From Streptomyces chartreusis (GTDB lineage: Bacteria > Actinomycetota > Actinomycetes > Streptomycetales > Streptomycetaceae), in NCBI RefSeq assembly GCF_008704715.1, contig NZ_CP023689.1, forward strand, positions 5,766,001 through 5,830,000: DNA of 64,000 nt. The letters are read 5' to 3'. The notes below the pieces were generated by a model, which worked only from the letters and a program-made list of their open reading frames with translations, ran no database searches and had not been told where the DNA came from. A program made the position numbers and the translations under genes. Position 1 is the first letter of the stretch; each line of letters begins with the position of its first letter. Shown here one piece after another: positions 16,330-27,074 of this stretch.

Positions 16330-17727
16330 GTGAGCAACGCGCAGTTCGAGACGTACGGCCGTACCCCGGCCCATGAGCCGCAGGGGTACGGCGGCTTCGA
16401 CCCGTACAGCGCGCAGACGCTGGGGTACGGGGTGCCGTCGCCGTACGAGTCGCGTACGGACAGTTACGGAACCGGCTACGACCGGCATGTCCCGCACCAG
16501 TCGTACGCGGCGTACGAGGACACCTACCGGCCCGCGTACGAGATCGCCGAAGCGGCGCACGCGCCCGTCGCGCGCCCCAGGAGCGGCCGGCGTGCCGCGC
16601 ACCGGCGCCGGGCGCGGGCCGCGGAGCGCGGCGACGCCACCATGCGCAAGCTGGTGCCGCAGGCACTGGTCGTCGCGTTCCTCGCGGGCGGCACCAGCGC
16701 CTTCGTGGCCAAGGACAAGGCGGTCGAGCTGAGCGTCGACGGCGGCAAATCGCGCACCCTGCACACCTTCGCGGACGACGTCGGCGACCTGCTGGCCGAG
16801 GAGGGCGTCGACGTCGGGGCGCACGACATGGTCGCGCCCGCTCCCGGCGCGGGGCTCGGCAACGGCGACGAGGTCGCGGTGCACTACGGGCGCCCCGTGC
16901 GGCTCACCATCGACGGCCAGAAGCGCGAGGTGTGGACGACCGCCCGGACGGTGGAGGCGGCGCTCACCCAGCTGGGAGTGCGCGCGGAGGGCGCCTATCT
17001 GTCGACGTCGCGCTCCCGGCGCATCGGGCGGGAGGGGCTCGCGCTGGACGTGCGCACCGAGCGGGCGGTCACCGTCATGGCGGACGGCCGGGCGCGCACG
17101 ATCCGGACGAACGCCGCGAGCGTCGGCGAGGTCGTGGAGCAGGCCGGGATCACGCTGCGCGGGCAGGACACCACCTCCGTCGCCCTGGAGAGCTTCCCGC
17201 GCGACGGGCAGACGGTCACCGTGCTGCGGATCACCGGGCGCAAGGAGATCCGCGACGAGGCGATCCCGTTCGCGGTGGAGCGCGTCGACGACCCCTCCGT
17301 TTTCAAGGGCACGGAGGTCGTCGAGAGGGCGGGGCAGGCGGGGCTGCGGCGGATGACGTACACGCTGCGCACGGTCAACGGCGTGCGGCAGAAGCCGCGG
17401 CGGATCAGGACCGAGGTGGTGCGCGAACCGCAGACGCAGGTGGTGAAGGTGGGCACGAAGCCCCTGCCGACCTCCGTCAGCGGCACGAGCCGGCTGAACT
17501 GGGACGGGCTCGCGGCGTGCGAGTCCGGGGGGCAGGCGGACGCCGTGGACTCGTCGGGGAACTACGGCGGGCTGTACCAGTTCGACACCCACACCTGGCG
17601 CGACCTCGGCGGCAAGGGCCGGCCGCAGGACGCCCCGGCCGAGGAACAGACGATGCGGGCGAAGAAGCTGTACGTGCGGCAGGGCACCAGTCCCTGGCCG
17701 CACTGCGGATCGCGGCTGCACAGGTGA
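16330..17727 (+). CDS. rpfB: Resuscitation-promoting factor, RpfB type
   Basis: A 465-residue exported muralytic enzyme. N-terminal about 100 residues are Tyr/Gly-rich and intracellular, followed by an RR-rich stretch and one membrane segment (VPQALVVAFLAGGTSAFVA). Outside are three ubiquitin-like DUF348 repeats (starting ELSVDGGKSRTLHTF, RLTIDGQKREVWTTA and VTVMADGRARTIRTN), a G5 domain (about residues 295-375) and a C-terminal lysozyme-like RPF domain with LNWDGLAACESGG, whose Glu is the catalytic acid, and NYGGLYQFDTHTW. Rpf enzymes cleave peptidoglycan during spore germination. The GTG at 16330 is preceded by GGTGGAG at 9 nt. Confidence 0.9.
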   Translation: MSNAQFETYGRTPAHEPQGYGGFDPYSAQTLGYGVPSPYESRTDSYGTGYDRHVPHQSYAAYEDTYRPAYEIAEAAHAPVARPRSGRRAAHRRRARAAERGDATMRKLVPQALVVAFLAGGTSAFVAKDKAVELSVDGGKSRTLHTFADDVGDLLAEEGVDVGAHDMVAPAPGAGLGNGDEVAVHYGRPVRLTIDGQKREVWTTARTVEAALTQLGVRAEGAYLSTSRSRRIGREGLALDVRTERAVTVMADGRARTIRTNAASVGEVVEQAGITLRGQDTTSVALESFPRDGQTVTVLRITGRKEIRDEAIPFAVERVDDPSVFKGTEVVERAGQAGLRRMTYTLRTVNGVRQKPRRIRTEVVREPQTQVVKVGTKPLPTSVSGTSRLNWDGLAACESGGQADAVDSSGNYGGLYQFDTHTWRDLGGKGRPQDAPAEEQTMRAKKLYVRQGTSPWPHCGSRLHR

Positions 17728-17754
17728 GGGGCGGGCCGGCCCCGCGGCGCCCCG

Positions 17755-17766
17755 TACCCTTGTCGG
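17755..17766 (+). promoter_or_regulatory. Leaderless-type -10 box of rsmA
   Basis: TACCCT (17755-17760) lies 6 nt before the GTG at 17767, with no Shine-Dalgarno between. It suggests a separate start of transcription for rsmA-ispE inside the rpfB-rsmA gap; no matching -35 is evident. Confidence 0.4.
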
Positions 17767-18642
17767 GTGAGCAGCCCCACCCCCGACGCCCTCCTCGGCC
17801 CCGCCGAGGTCCGTGAACTGGCGACCGCCCTCGGTGTACGCCCCACCAAGCAGCGCGGCCAGAACTTCGTCATCGACGCGAACACGGTCCGCCGTATCGT
17901 CCGCACCGCGCAGGTGCGGCCCGACGACGTGGTGGTGGAGGTCGGCCCGGGACTCGGCTCCCTCACCCTCGCCCTGCTGGAGGTGGCCGACCGGGTCACC
18001 GCCGTCGAGATCGACGACGTCCTGGCCGCCGCGCTGCCCGCGACCGTCGCGGCCCGGATGCCCGAGCGCGCCGGGCGTTTCGCGCTGGTGCACTCCGACG
18101 CGATGCACGTCGGCGAGCTGCCCGGCCCGCCGCCCACCGCGCTGGTCGCGAACCTCCCGTACAACGTGGCGGTCCCGGTCCTGCTGCACATGCTCGCGAC
18201 CTTCCCGAGCATCGAACGCACCCTCGTCATGGTGCAGTCGGAGGTCGCCGACCGCCTCGCGGCCGCACCCGGCTCGAAGGTGTACGGCGTGCCCTCGGTC
18301 AAGGCCAACTGGTACGCCGAGGTCAAGCGGGCCGGCGCCATCGGGCGCAATGTCTTCTGGCCCGCGCCGAACGTCGACAGCGGGCTGGTGGCGCTGACCC
18401 GGCGCACCGAGCCGGTCAGGACCACCGCCGCCAGGAGCGAGGTCTTCGCCGTCGTCGACGCGGCCTTCGCCCAGCGCCGCAAGACGCTGCGCGCCGCCCT
18501 CGCCGGCTGGGCCGGTTCGGCGGCCGCCGCCGAGGCCGCCCTGGTCGCCGCCGGTGTCTCCCCGCAGGCCCGCGGCGAGTCCCTGACGGTCGAGGAGTTC
18601 GCAGCCATCGCCGAGAACAAGCAGCACGAGGGGTCCGAGTAA
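17767..18642 (+). CDS. rsmA: 16S rRNA (adenine1518/1519-N6)-dimethyltransferase RsmA (KsgA)
   Basis: A 291-residue SAM-dependent RNA methyltransferase. KQRGQNFVIDANTVRRIV is the family N-terminus, VVEVGPGLGSLTLALLE is SAM motif I, VEIDDVLAAAL binds the ribose, and NLPYNVAVPVLLHML is the N-L-P-Y catalytic motif IV. It dimethylates two adenosines in helix 45 of 16S rRNA during 30S maturation. The stop TAA is immediately followed by the GTG of ispE, so the two are translationally coupled, a conserved arrangement in actinobacteria. Confidence 0.95.
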   Translation: MSSPTPDALLGPAEVRELATALGVRPTKQRGQNFVIDANTVRRIVRTAQVRPDDVVVEVGPGLGSLTLALLEVADRVTAVEIDDVLAAALPATVAARMPERAGRFALVHSDAMHVGELPGPPPTALVANLPYNVAVPVLLHMLATFPSIERTLVMVQSEVADRLAAAPGSKVYGVPSVKANWYAEVKRAGAIGRNVFWPAPNVDSGLVALTRRTEPVRTTAARSEVFAVVDAAFAQRRKTLRAALAGWAGSAAAAEAALVAAGVSPQARGESLTVEEFAAIAENKQHEGSE

Positions 18643-19560
18643 GTGAGCGCGAGCGTCGTCGTACGCGTCCCGGCCAAGGTCAACGTCCAGCTCGCGGTCG
18701 GTGCCGCCCGCCCGGACGGCTTCCACGACCTCGCCAACGTCTTCCTCGCCGTCGGCCTCTACGACGAGGTCACCGTGACCCCCTCGCCCGGCGGCCCGCG
18801 CGTCACCTGTGACGGCGCCGACGCCGACCAGGTCCCCCTCGACCGTACGAACCTCGCGGCCCGCGCGGCCGAGGCGCTCGCCGCGCGCCACGGCCTCGCC
18901 CCCGACGTGCATCTGCACATCGCCAAGGACATCCCGGTCGCCGGCGGCATGGCGGGCGGCAGCGCGGACGGCGCCGGCGCGCTGCTGGCCTGCGACGCGC
19001 TGTGGGGCACGAACGCCTCCCGCGAGGAACTCCTCGACATCTGCGCCGAGTTGGGCAGCGACGTGCCGTTCAGTCTGGTCGGCGGCGCGGCCCTCGGCAC
19101 CGGGCGGGGCGAGAAGCTGCGCCCGCTCGACGTGGGCGGCACCTTCCACTGGGTGTTCGCGATGGCCGGGCGGGGACTGTCGACGCCCGCCGTCTTCCGT
19201 GAGTTCGACCGGCTCGGCGAGGGCACCGACATCCCCGAGCCCGTGGCTTCCCAGCCGCTGCTCGACGCCCTCGCCAAGGGTGACCCGGACGCGCTCGCCG
19301 CCGCCGTCTCCAACGACCTCCAGCCCGCCGCGCTCTCCCTGTTCCCGGAGCTCGCCGACACCCTCGCCGCGGGCCTCGCGGCGGGCGCGCTGACGGCGCT
19401 GGTCTCCGGCTCGGGCCCGACCACGGCGTTCCTCGCCCGGGACGCCGAGTCGGCCGTGAAGGTCGCCGACACCCTGCGCGCGTCCGGCACTTGCCGTGCG
19501 GTGCGCACCGCGTCTGGGCCCGCGCAGGGCGCCACGGTGGTGCGCGCCGCCGGAGCGTGA
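18643..19560 (+). CDS. ispE: 4-(cytidine 5'-diphospho)-2-C-methyl-D-erythritol kinase IspE
   Basis: A 305-residue GHMP-family kinase of the MEP isoprenoid pathway, phosphorylating CDP-methylerythritol. The N-terminal VRVPAKVNVQLAVGAARPDGFHDLANVFLAV is diagnostic, with IPVAGGMAGGSADGAGALLACD as the ATP-binding glycine loop and LTALVSGSGPTTAFLARD as GHMP motif 3. It begins GTG with zero spacing after rsmA. An 18-bp perfect palindrome lies 47 bp beyond its stop. Confidence 0.94.
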   Translation: MSASVVVRVPAKVNVQLAVGAARPDGFHDLANVFLAVGLYDEVTVTPSPGGPRVTCDGADADQVPLDRTNLAARAAEALAARHGLAPDVHLHIAKDIPVAGGMAGGSADGAGALLACDALWGTNASREELLDICAELGSDVPFSLVGGAALGTGRGEKLRPLDVGGTFHWVFAMAGRGLSTPAVFREFDRLGEGTDIPEPVASQPLLDALAKGDPDALAAAVSNDLQPAALSLFPELADTLAAGLAAGALTALVSGSGPTTAFLARDAESAVKVADTLRASGTCRAVRTASGPAQGATVVRAAGA

Positions 19561-19606
19561 CGCCGTACTCACAAGTACGCGTTCTTCGCCCGATCTCCAC
19601 ACGGAA

Positions 19607-19624
19607 GTACTGCGATCGCAGTAC
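19607..19624. promoter_or_regulatory. 18-bp perfect palindrome between ispE and the amidase gene
   Basis: GTACTGCGATCGCAGTAC is identical to its reverse complement. With no loop and no T-run it resembles a protein-binding site more than a terminator. It lies 100 bp before the amidase GTG and could be an operator for that gene. Confidence 0.5.
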
Positions 19625-19723
19625 CCGTGGGGCTGTTGGGGCGAATAGGGTCGCTTGACGATTCAACTGTCGGGCCAGTGTGCCCGGTTCACCGTCAAGT
19701 GCCATCTGGAAGGGGACACTCCT

Positions 19724-20842
19724 GTGTCCGAATCCCCCACACCTGCCCAGCCGTCTCACCGTAGAAAGCGCTCCCTGTCCCGTCGCGGCATGATCGCCGC
19801 GGGCGGGGCGGTGGCCGCCGGAGCCGCGCTCACGCCGATGGTGTTCGCCGCCGGCGACTCCGGCGGGACGGACGACTCCGCCTCCGGATCCGGTGGTTCG
19901 GGCACGACGCCGGAGCAGTTCCCGGTTACCCGGACCGAGGCCGCCACCGGCACCGGCGAGGCCACCACCGCCTTCGCCGCCTCCTACGTGGGCGTGCGCT
20001 GGTCCGGCGCGAGGAAGGGCGCCGCCATCCGGCTCGGGAACGGCGACTGGCAGAACCTGACCGGCGGCTGTGCGGCCGTCGAGGACGGCGGCACGGCCCT
20101 GGTCGCCGCCGGCGACGCCAAGGTCTACGAGCTGAAGGCGCCGAGCGGCATCGACGGCGTGCGCTCGCTGGCGATCGACACCACCGACGGCCCCGACCGC
20201 ACGGTCCGGGTACCGAGCGAGCCCACGCGCGTGCGCGGCGTCGGCTACCTCTCGCGCGCGGCCTGGGGCGCCGACGAGTCCAAGCGGTACAAGGACGGCA
20301 AGGTCAACTCGCCCGAGGTGTACTACCCGCTCCAGGTCATCACGGTCCACCACACCGCGACGCCGAACGACGACCCCGACCCGGCCGCGACGGTGCGCGC
20401 GATGTACGAGTACCACGCGATCACCAACGACTGGGGCGACATCGGCTACCACTTCCTCATCGACGAGGCGGGCACCGTCTACGAGGGCCGCTACTCCGGC
20501 GACGACGGCATCCCCGCCTTCGACCCGGACGGCGACCTCGTCACCGCCTTCCACTCCGTCGGCTACAACTCCGGCGCCCTCGGCATCGCCCTGATCGGCA
20601 ACCTCCAGGAGAAGCCCCCGACGGACGCGGCCAAGGCCTCCCTGATCCGGCTGATCAAGGTGATATCCCGGTTCAAGGGCCTCGACCCGCAGGCGAGGGT
20701 GACGTACACCAACCCCGTCAACGGCACCAAGAAGGACACCGAGACGGTCGGCGGCCACCGCGACTACTTCGACACCGAGTGCCCCGGCCAGGTCATGTAC
20801 GACCTCCTGGCCGAGGTCCGCTCGGCGGCGGCCCGCCGCTGA
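19724..20842 (+). CDS. Tat-exported N-acetylmuramoyl-L-alanine amidase (PGRP/Amidase_2)
   Basis: A 372-residue secreted peptidoglycan hydrolase. It has a twin-arginine signal (HRRKRSLSRRGMIAAGGAVAAGAAL), a roughly 130-residue linker domain with VGVRWSGARKGAAIRLG, and a C-terminal peptidoglycan-recognition-type amidase: YLSRAAWGADES, ITVHHTATPND (zinc His), DIGYHFLIDEAGTVYEGR, and VGGHRDYFDTECPGQ (zinc His and Cys). It cleaves the amide between muramic acid and the peptide. The GTG at 19724 follows AGGGGA; the extension to 19655 is not a signal peptide. Its proximity to rpfB may be meaningful for spore wall remodelling. Confidence 0.88.
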   Translation: MSESPTPAQPSHRRKRSLSRRGMIAAGGAVAAGAALTPMVFAAGDSGGTDDSASGSGGSGTTPEQFPVTRTEAATGTGEATTAFAASYVGVRWSGARKGAAIRLGNGDWQNLTGGCAAVEDGGTALVAAGDAKVYELKAPSGIDGVRSLAIDTTDGPDRTVRVPSEPTRVRGVGYLSRAAWGADESKRYKDGKVNSPEVYYPLQVITVHHTATPNDDPDPAATVRAMYEYHAITNDWGDIGYHFLIDEAGTVYEGRYSGDDGIPAFDPDGDLVTAFHSVGYNSGALGIALIGNLQEKPPTDAAKASLIRLIKVISRFKGLDPQARVTYTNPVNGTKKDTETVGGHRDYFDTECPGQVMYDLLAEVRSAAARR

Positions 20843-20973
20843 CGCAGGCCCCAGGCGCCCCGGGGACCGCGGTGGGGTCCCCGGGGCGCACGGCTGTGCG
20901 GACGGCGGCGTACGGGGCTGTCGGCGGGCGCGACTACCCTGGAAGGTCGATCGTCCCCCTGGGCAGGAGAGAA

Positions 20974-22782
<1,809 letters not shown>

Positions 22783-23040
22783 CGCTTCGCCGCCCCCGCG
22801 CAGGGCGCTCGAAACAGCTTGCGAGGGGCGGAGCGTGCGCCCTGTGAAGGGGGCGTGAAGGCGCATAACGGGGGCATCACGGCGCGGTTCTCCCTTGGGA
22901 ACAGGGGTGGATGCGGGCCGGTGTGCTGTCGGTGACGGGTGATAGAAAGGCCGCCTGAGAACAGTCTGAGAAATGCTGGTGTGGCGGAAACGCGACGGCA
23001 CAGAACGTGGCACCACACCGGTCTCAAGGGGGAACCGCTC

Positions 23041-24885
23041 ATGAGCCAGCCGCCCAACCAGCCGCCGCAGGGCGGTTTCGGCGCACCACAGGATCCGCGG
23101 CAGGGCGGCTTCGGAGCGCCGCAGCCCGGCCAGGAGGGCGCGCCGCAGACCCCGCCCCCGCCGCAGGGCGCCCCCCAGACACCCCCGCCGCCGCAGGGCC
23201 CGCCGCAGACGCCGCCGCCTCCGCAGACCCCGCCGTCCGGCGCCCCGCAGCCCGGCTACGGCTACCCGCAGCAGCCGGGCCAGCCCGCCCAGCCGGGCCC
23301 GTACCAGTCCGGCCCGTACGCCCAGCCCCCGCAGCAGCCGGGGCCGTACGGCTATCCGCAGCAGCCCGGCCCCTACGGCCAGCAGCCCGCCCCCGGTTAC
23401 GGCTACCCGCCCCAGCCGCAGTACCCGGGCGCGCCCGGCACCCCGCCCGGCGGCTCGCGCAACCCCTTCAAGGGCAAGCCCGCCGTGGCCATCGGTGCCG
23501 CGGTCGCCGTCCTGCTCGTCGTCGGCGGCACCGTGTTCGCGGTGACCCGCGGCGGTGACGACAAGAAGGACGACAAGCCGGTCGCCCAGCAGAGCGACGA
23601 CCCCAAGGGCTCCGACTCCCCGTCCGAGTCCGGCGACGGCGGCCGCGAGGGCGGCGACGACCCGGAGAACCTCAACGCGGGCCGCCAGGCGGGCGAGTCG
23701 AAGGTGCTCTGGTACAAGCCGGCGCCCGACGCGCCCAAGTCCGGCGCCGACGCCCCCGGCATGTGGATCACCGAGAAGACCGCGGTGAAGGCGGCGTACA
23801 AGCAGGTCTTCGGCTTCAACGTCGGCGACGGCGAGGACGCCTGGGACCCGATCACGTTCCCGGAGAAGATCTGCGCGGTCACCCCGCAGAAGTCGGCGAG
23901 CGACAAGGTCGTCGTCGCCTACATGAGCGGCAGCAGCGACCGCGCCAAGTGCAACCAGCTCCAGCAGATCGACCTGAACACCGGCGACAAGGGCTGGAAG
24001 GGCAGCGTCGCCGACGGCCAGCTCTTCGACAGCACCCTCGACGTCGAACTGTCCATCACCGGCAAGACGTTGCTGGTGGGCCGCTCGCAGTCGGGCACGG
24101 CCTACAACGTCGACAGCGGCAAGAAGATGTGGGACAAGACGCGGTTCGGGGACAAGTGCTTCCCCGACGCCTTCGCGGGCGGCGAGAAGATCATCGCCGT
24201 CGCGTCCTGCGCCGCCTCCAGCAGCAGCGAGCACGACGAGATGCAGGCGCTCGACCCCTCGACCGGCAAGGCGAAGTGGACCTTCGCCTATGAGAAGGGC
24301 TGGCGGATCGCGCGCATCTTCTCCCTCGACCCGCTGGTCGTCTACAGCACGGACGAGGACAAGAAGCAGGGGAACATCGCGGTCTTCGACTCGAACGGCA
24401 AGTTCCGCTCGCAGGTCGGCGTCAAGCTGGAGATCGGCGCCGAGTGCGGCTGGGCCATCCTCCAGCGTGACCTTCAGGGCTGCTCCGGCGTGGTCGCCGA
24501 CGCGAACACGCTGTACATGCCGACCAAGGCGACCGCCAGCGCCAACGAGATCGTCGCCATCGACCTCGGCAACGGCAAGGAGAAGTGGCGGGTGAAGTCC
24601 CCCGCCGACGATTCGATGCTGCCGATCAAGGTCGAGAACGGCAAGCTCATCGCCTACGTCCAGGCGTCCTACGACGCGGGCGGCCAGGTCGTGGCGATCC
24701 CGATCTCCGGGAGCAGCCACCAGCCGGCGAAGCTGCTCCAGAACCCGGCGAGCGCCGCGGACATCGAGAACGGCTTCTTCTCCAAGGCCTACGACTGGGC
24801 CGACGGCCGCTTCTACCTCTCCAGCACCCGGCTGAGCGGTCAGGACGAGGCCAAGGAGAAGCTGATGCTCGCCTTCGGCAAGTGA
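23041..24885 (+). CDS. Membrane-anchored PQQ-like beta-propeller protein (copy 1)
   Basis: A 614-residue protein with three parts. Residues 1-140 are a cytoplasmic Pro/Gln/Gly/Tyr-rich segment of QPP and GYGYPQQPG repeats. One membrane helix follows (VAIGAAVAVLLVVGGTVFAVTRG). An extracellular part of about 440 residues has an acidic linker and PQQ-like (PF13360) beta-propeller repeats, recognisable from D-x-x-T-G-K-x-x-W turns (LNTGDKGWKG, STGKAKWTF, LGNGKEKWRV). It lacks the dehydrogenase metal and quinone residues, so a binding or scaffold role is more likely than catalysis. A paralogue follows 73 bp downstream. Confidence 0.75.
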   Translation: MSQPPNQPPQGGFGAPQDPRQGGFGAPQPGQEGAPQTPPPPQGAPQTPPPPQGPPQTPPPPQTPPSGAPQPGYGYPQQPGQPAQPGPYQSGPYAQPPQQPGPYGYPQQPGPYGQQPAPGYGYPPQPQYPGAPGTPPGGSRNPFKGKPAVAIGAAVAVLLVVGGTVFAVTRGGDDKKDDKPVAQQSDDPKGSDSPSESGDGGREGGDDPENLNAGRQAGESKVLWYKPAPDAPKSGADAPGMWITEKTAVKAAYKQVFGFNVGDGEDAWDPITFPEKICAVTPQKSASDKVVVAYMSGSSDRAKCNQLQQIDLNTGDKGWKGSVADGQLFDSTLDVELSITGKTLLVGRSQSGTAYNVDSGKKMWDKTRFGDKCFPDAFAGGEKIIAVASCAASSSSEHDEMQALDPSTGKAKWTFAYEKGWRIARIFSLDPLVVYSTDEDKKQGNIAVFDSNGKFRSQVGVKLEIGAECGWAILQRDLQGCSGVVADANTLYMPTKATASANEIVAIDLGNGKEKWRVKSPADDSMLPIKVENGKLIAYVQASYDAGGQVVAIPISGSSHQPAKLLQNPASAADIENGFFSKAYDWADGRFYLSSTRLSGQDEAKEKLMLAFGK

Positions 24886-24958
24886 GGCGCGCGCCGCTCA
24901 CGCCCTCACGCCCGTGTCCGTCGCCCCCGCCGTCCCCCTCCCCTGAGGTACCCACGCC

Positions 24959-26770
24959 ATGACCCAGCCGCCGCCTCCGCCGCCCAACCAGCCCCCGCAG
25001 GGCGGGTTCGGCCCGCCGCAGGACCAGCCGCCCCAGCAGCCGGGCGGCGGCTTCGGCGCACCCCAGCCGCCGCAGCAGCCCCAGCAGCCGCCCGCGCAGC
25101 CTCCGCAGGCACCGGGCCAGCCCGGCTACGGCTACCCCCAGCCTCCCCAGGCCACCCCGCCCGGGTACGGCTATCCCGCCCAGCAGCCCGCTCCGTACGG
25201 TCAGCCGCAGAACCCCTACGGCCAGCCCCAGAACCCGTACACCCAGGCGCCCGGCTACGGCTATCCGCAGCAGACCGTGCCGCTGCACCCCCAGCCCGGA
25301 CAGCCCTCGGGCGGGGGCCGGTCCAGCTCGCAGCTGGCCGTGATCATCGCGGCCGCGGTCGTGGTGATCGCGCTGATCATCGGCGGTGGCGTCTGGTACG
25401 CCAAGTCCGGTGACCAGGGCGGCAAGGACGACACCGCCGGCTCCAGCGGCGGCACCGGCGGCGGGGGCGACGACTCGGGAGGCGGCGGCTTCGACGCCCC
25501 CGACGGCACCGAGAAGGTCCCCTCGAACACCGCGTCCTCGGTCCTCTTCCAGGTCCCGGCGCCCAATGTCGACGACGACACCAGCATCGTGGTGTCCGGC
25601 TCCTGGCTGACCGACAAGGCGTACGTCAAGAGCGGTGTCGCGGAGATCGTCGGCTACGACCCCGACAAGGGCTCCAAGCTGTGGTCGGTCAAGCTGCCCG
25701 GCCCGGTCTGCCAGGCCGCCAAGCACATCAGCGAGGACGGCGTGACGGCCGTCGCCTTCGAGCCCGCGATGCCGACCAAGGACAAGCCCTCGCACGGCTG
25801 CACCCAGGTCGCCGCGATCGACCTCGACACGGGCAAGAAGCTCTGGTCGAAGACCGCCCAGAACGAGGACGGGCTGATCCGCTACGACAACATCACCGTC
25901 AGCGGTGGCACGGTCGCGGCCGGCGGCACCAGCGGCGGCGCCGCCTTCGACCTGAAGACCGGCAAGTCGCTGTGGGTCCCGAAGGCCGACGACACCTGCT
26001 ACGACCTCGGTTACGCGGGCGGCCCGAAGATGGTCGCGGTCCGCAAGTGCGGCTCCTACGACCAGCCCCAGCTGCACATCCAGACCATCGACCCGAAGAC
26101 CGGGAAGGTGATCTCCGAGTACAAGATGGCCGAGGGCGTCGAGTACGCCAGCGTCATCTCCACCGACCCGCTCGTGGTGGCCGCCGAGGCCGGCCAGTCC
26201 GAGGACGCCATCGGCATCACGGACGCCTTCTCCATCGACAACAAGACCGGCAAGCTGCGCATCCGCATCTCCGTGCCGGGCGACCAGTACGCGGCCCGCT
26301 GCTCCGGCGTCACCACGATCGAGTCGTGCACGGGCATCGTGGTGGGCAACGACCGGCTCTACGTGGAGACCGAACAGCACGACGGCGGCGGCGAGTACGG
26401 CCAGACCAACGAGATCGTCGCCATCGACCTGGCCACCGGCAAGCAGACCGGCCAGCGCGCGGACGCCGGCGACCGGTACACGATCACGCCGCTGCGCATG
26501 GACGGCGGCAACGTGATCGCGTACAAGCGTCCCCCGTACGACAAGGGCGGGCAGATCGTCAGCATCGACGGCGGCAGCTTCAAGGAGACGAAGCTGCTGG
26601 AGAACCCGTCCGCCAGGCCGGTGCGGGACGTGGAGATGCGGATGTCTCCGGAGTACTCCGAGATCCTCTACGCCCAGGGGCACCTGTACATGTCCGCCAA
26701 GTTCGCCAGCGAGCTGGGCAGTTCGGACACCCGCAAGGCCCATGTGATCGCGTTCGGCGCGAGCGGCTGA
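24959..26770 (+). CDS. Membrane-anchored PQQ-like beta-propeller protein (copy 2)
   Basis: A 603-residue paralogue of the preceding gene with the same layout: Pro/Gln/Tyr-rich N-terminus (GYGYPQ and QNPYGQPQNPYTQ repeats), membrane helix (LAVIIAAAVVVIALIIGGGVWYA), a Gly/Ser linker and PQQ-like propeller repeats (LDTGKKLWSK, LKTGKSLWVPK, NKTGKLRIRIS). Conserved Cys residues recur in the extracellular repeats of both copies and may form disulfides outside the cell. ATG 24959 is preceded by GAGG. Tandem position, shared direction and a short gap indicate duplication within one operon. Function is unknown. Confidence 0.75.
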   Translation: MTQPPPPPPNQPPQGGFGPPQDQPPQQPGGGFGAPQPPQQPQQPPAQPPQAPGQPGYGYPQPPQATPPGYGYPAQQPAPYGQPQNPYGQPQNPYTQAPGYGYPQQTVPLHPQPGQPSGGGRSSSQLAVIIAAAVVVIALIIGGGVWYAKSGDQGGKDDTAGSSGGTGGGGDDSGGGGFDAPDGTEKVPSNTASSVLFQVPAPNVDDDTSIVVSGSWLTDKAYVKSGVAEIVGYDPDKGSKLWSVKLPGPVCQAAKHISEDGVTAVAFEPAMPTKDKPSHGCTQVAAIDLDTGKKLWSKTAQNEDGLIRYDNITVSGGTVAAGGTSGGAAFDLKTGKSLWVPKADDTCYDLGYAGGPKMVAVRKCGSYDQPQLHIQTIDPKTGKVISEYKMAEGVEYASVISTDPLVVAAEAGQSEDAIGITDAFSIDNKTGKLRIRISVPGDQYAARCSGVTTIESCTGIVVGNDRLYVETEQHDGGGEYGQTNEIVAIDLATGKQTGQRADAGDRYTITPLRMDGGNVIAYKRPPYDKGGQIVSIDGGSFKETKLLENPSARPVRDVEMRMSPEYSEILYAQGHLYMSAKFASELGSSDTRKAHVIAFGASG

Positions 26771-26793
26771 GGTCGCCGCACCCGGTCGCACAG

Positions 26794-26825
26794 ACGGCTC
26801 CGTCCCTGCTCGGGGGCGGGGCCGT
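26794..26825 (+). terminator. Hairpin terminator after the PQQ-like pair
   Basis: ACGGCTCCGTCCC and GGGCGGGGCCGT pair around a short TGCTCGG loop with one bulge and one G-T pair. It lies 24 bp beyond the second PQQ-like stop; there is no T-run, as usual in Streptomyces. Confidence 0.5.
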
Positions 26826-27074
26826 TCGCGTACCGTCTCAACGCCCTCGAATGCGCGGAAAGCCAGAAAATCCGCCGTTCCGGGGCACTTCTCGCCGGTA
26901 GGGGGAGCGCAACGTCGAACAAGCGTGTAGCTTCCGGGGGCATGAAGGGCGGGGGAGCCGGGAGGGGGCTTCTGTCCGCGCGGACCAGTGGGCATCCATA
27001 GTGGGGCATCCGGACCGGCGCAGGCGGTCCTGGGTATTGATGGGGATCCATTGGGGGGACTGGGGGGTTGCTCG
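26826..27074. other. Leader/intergenic region before the atypical response regulator
   Basis: Together with the terminator this is a gene-free stretch of about 300 bp. It is G-rich near the 3' end (GGGGGG is the ribosome site). I see no clear -35/-10 pair or palindrome. Confidence 0.4.

Noticed and set aside
23041..26770. PQQ-dependent dehydrogenases
   Set aside because: Only the propeller-repeat pattern is shared; the calcium/PQQ-binding and catalytic residues are not seen and the proteins are single-helix anchored with low-complexity tails.
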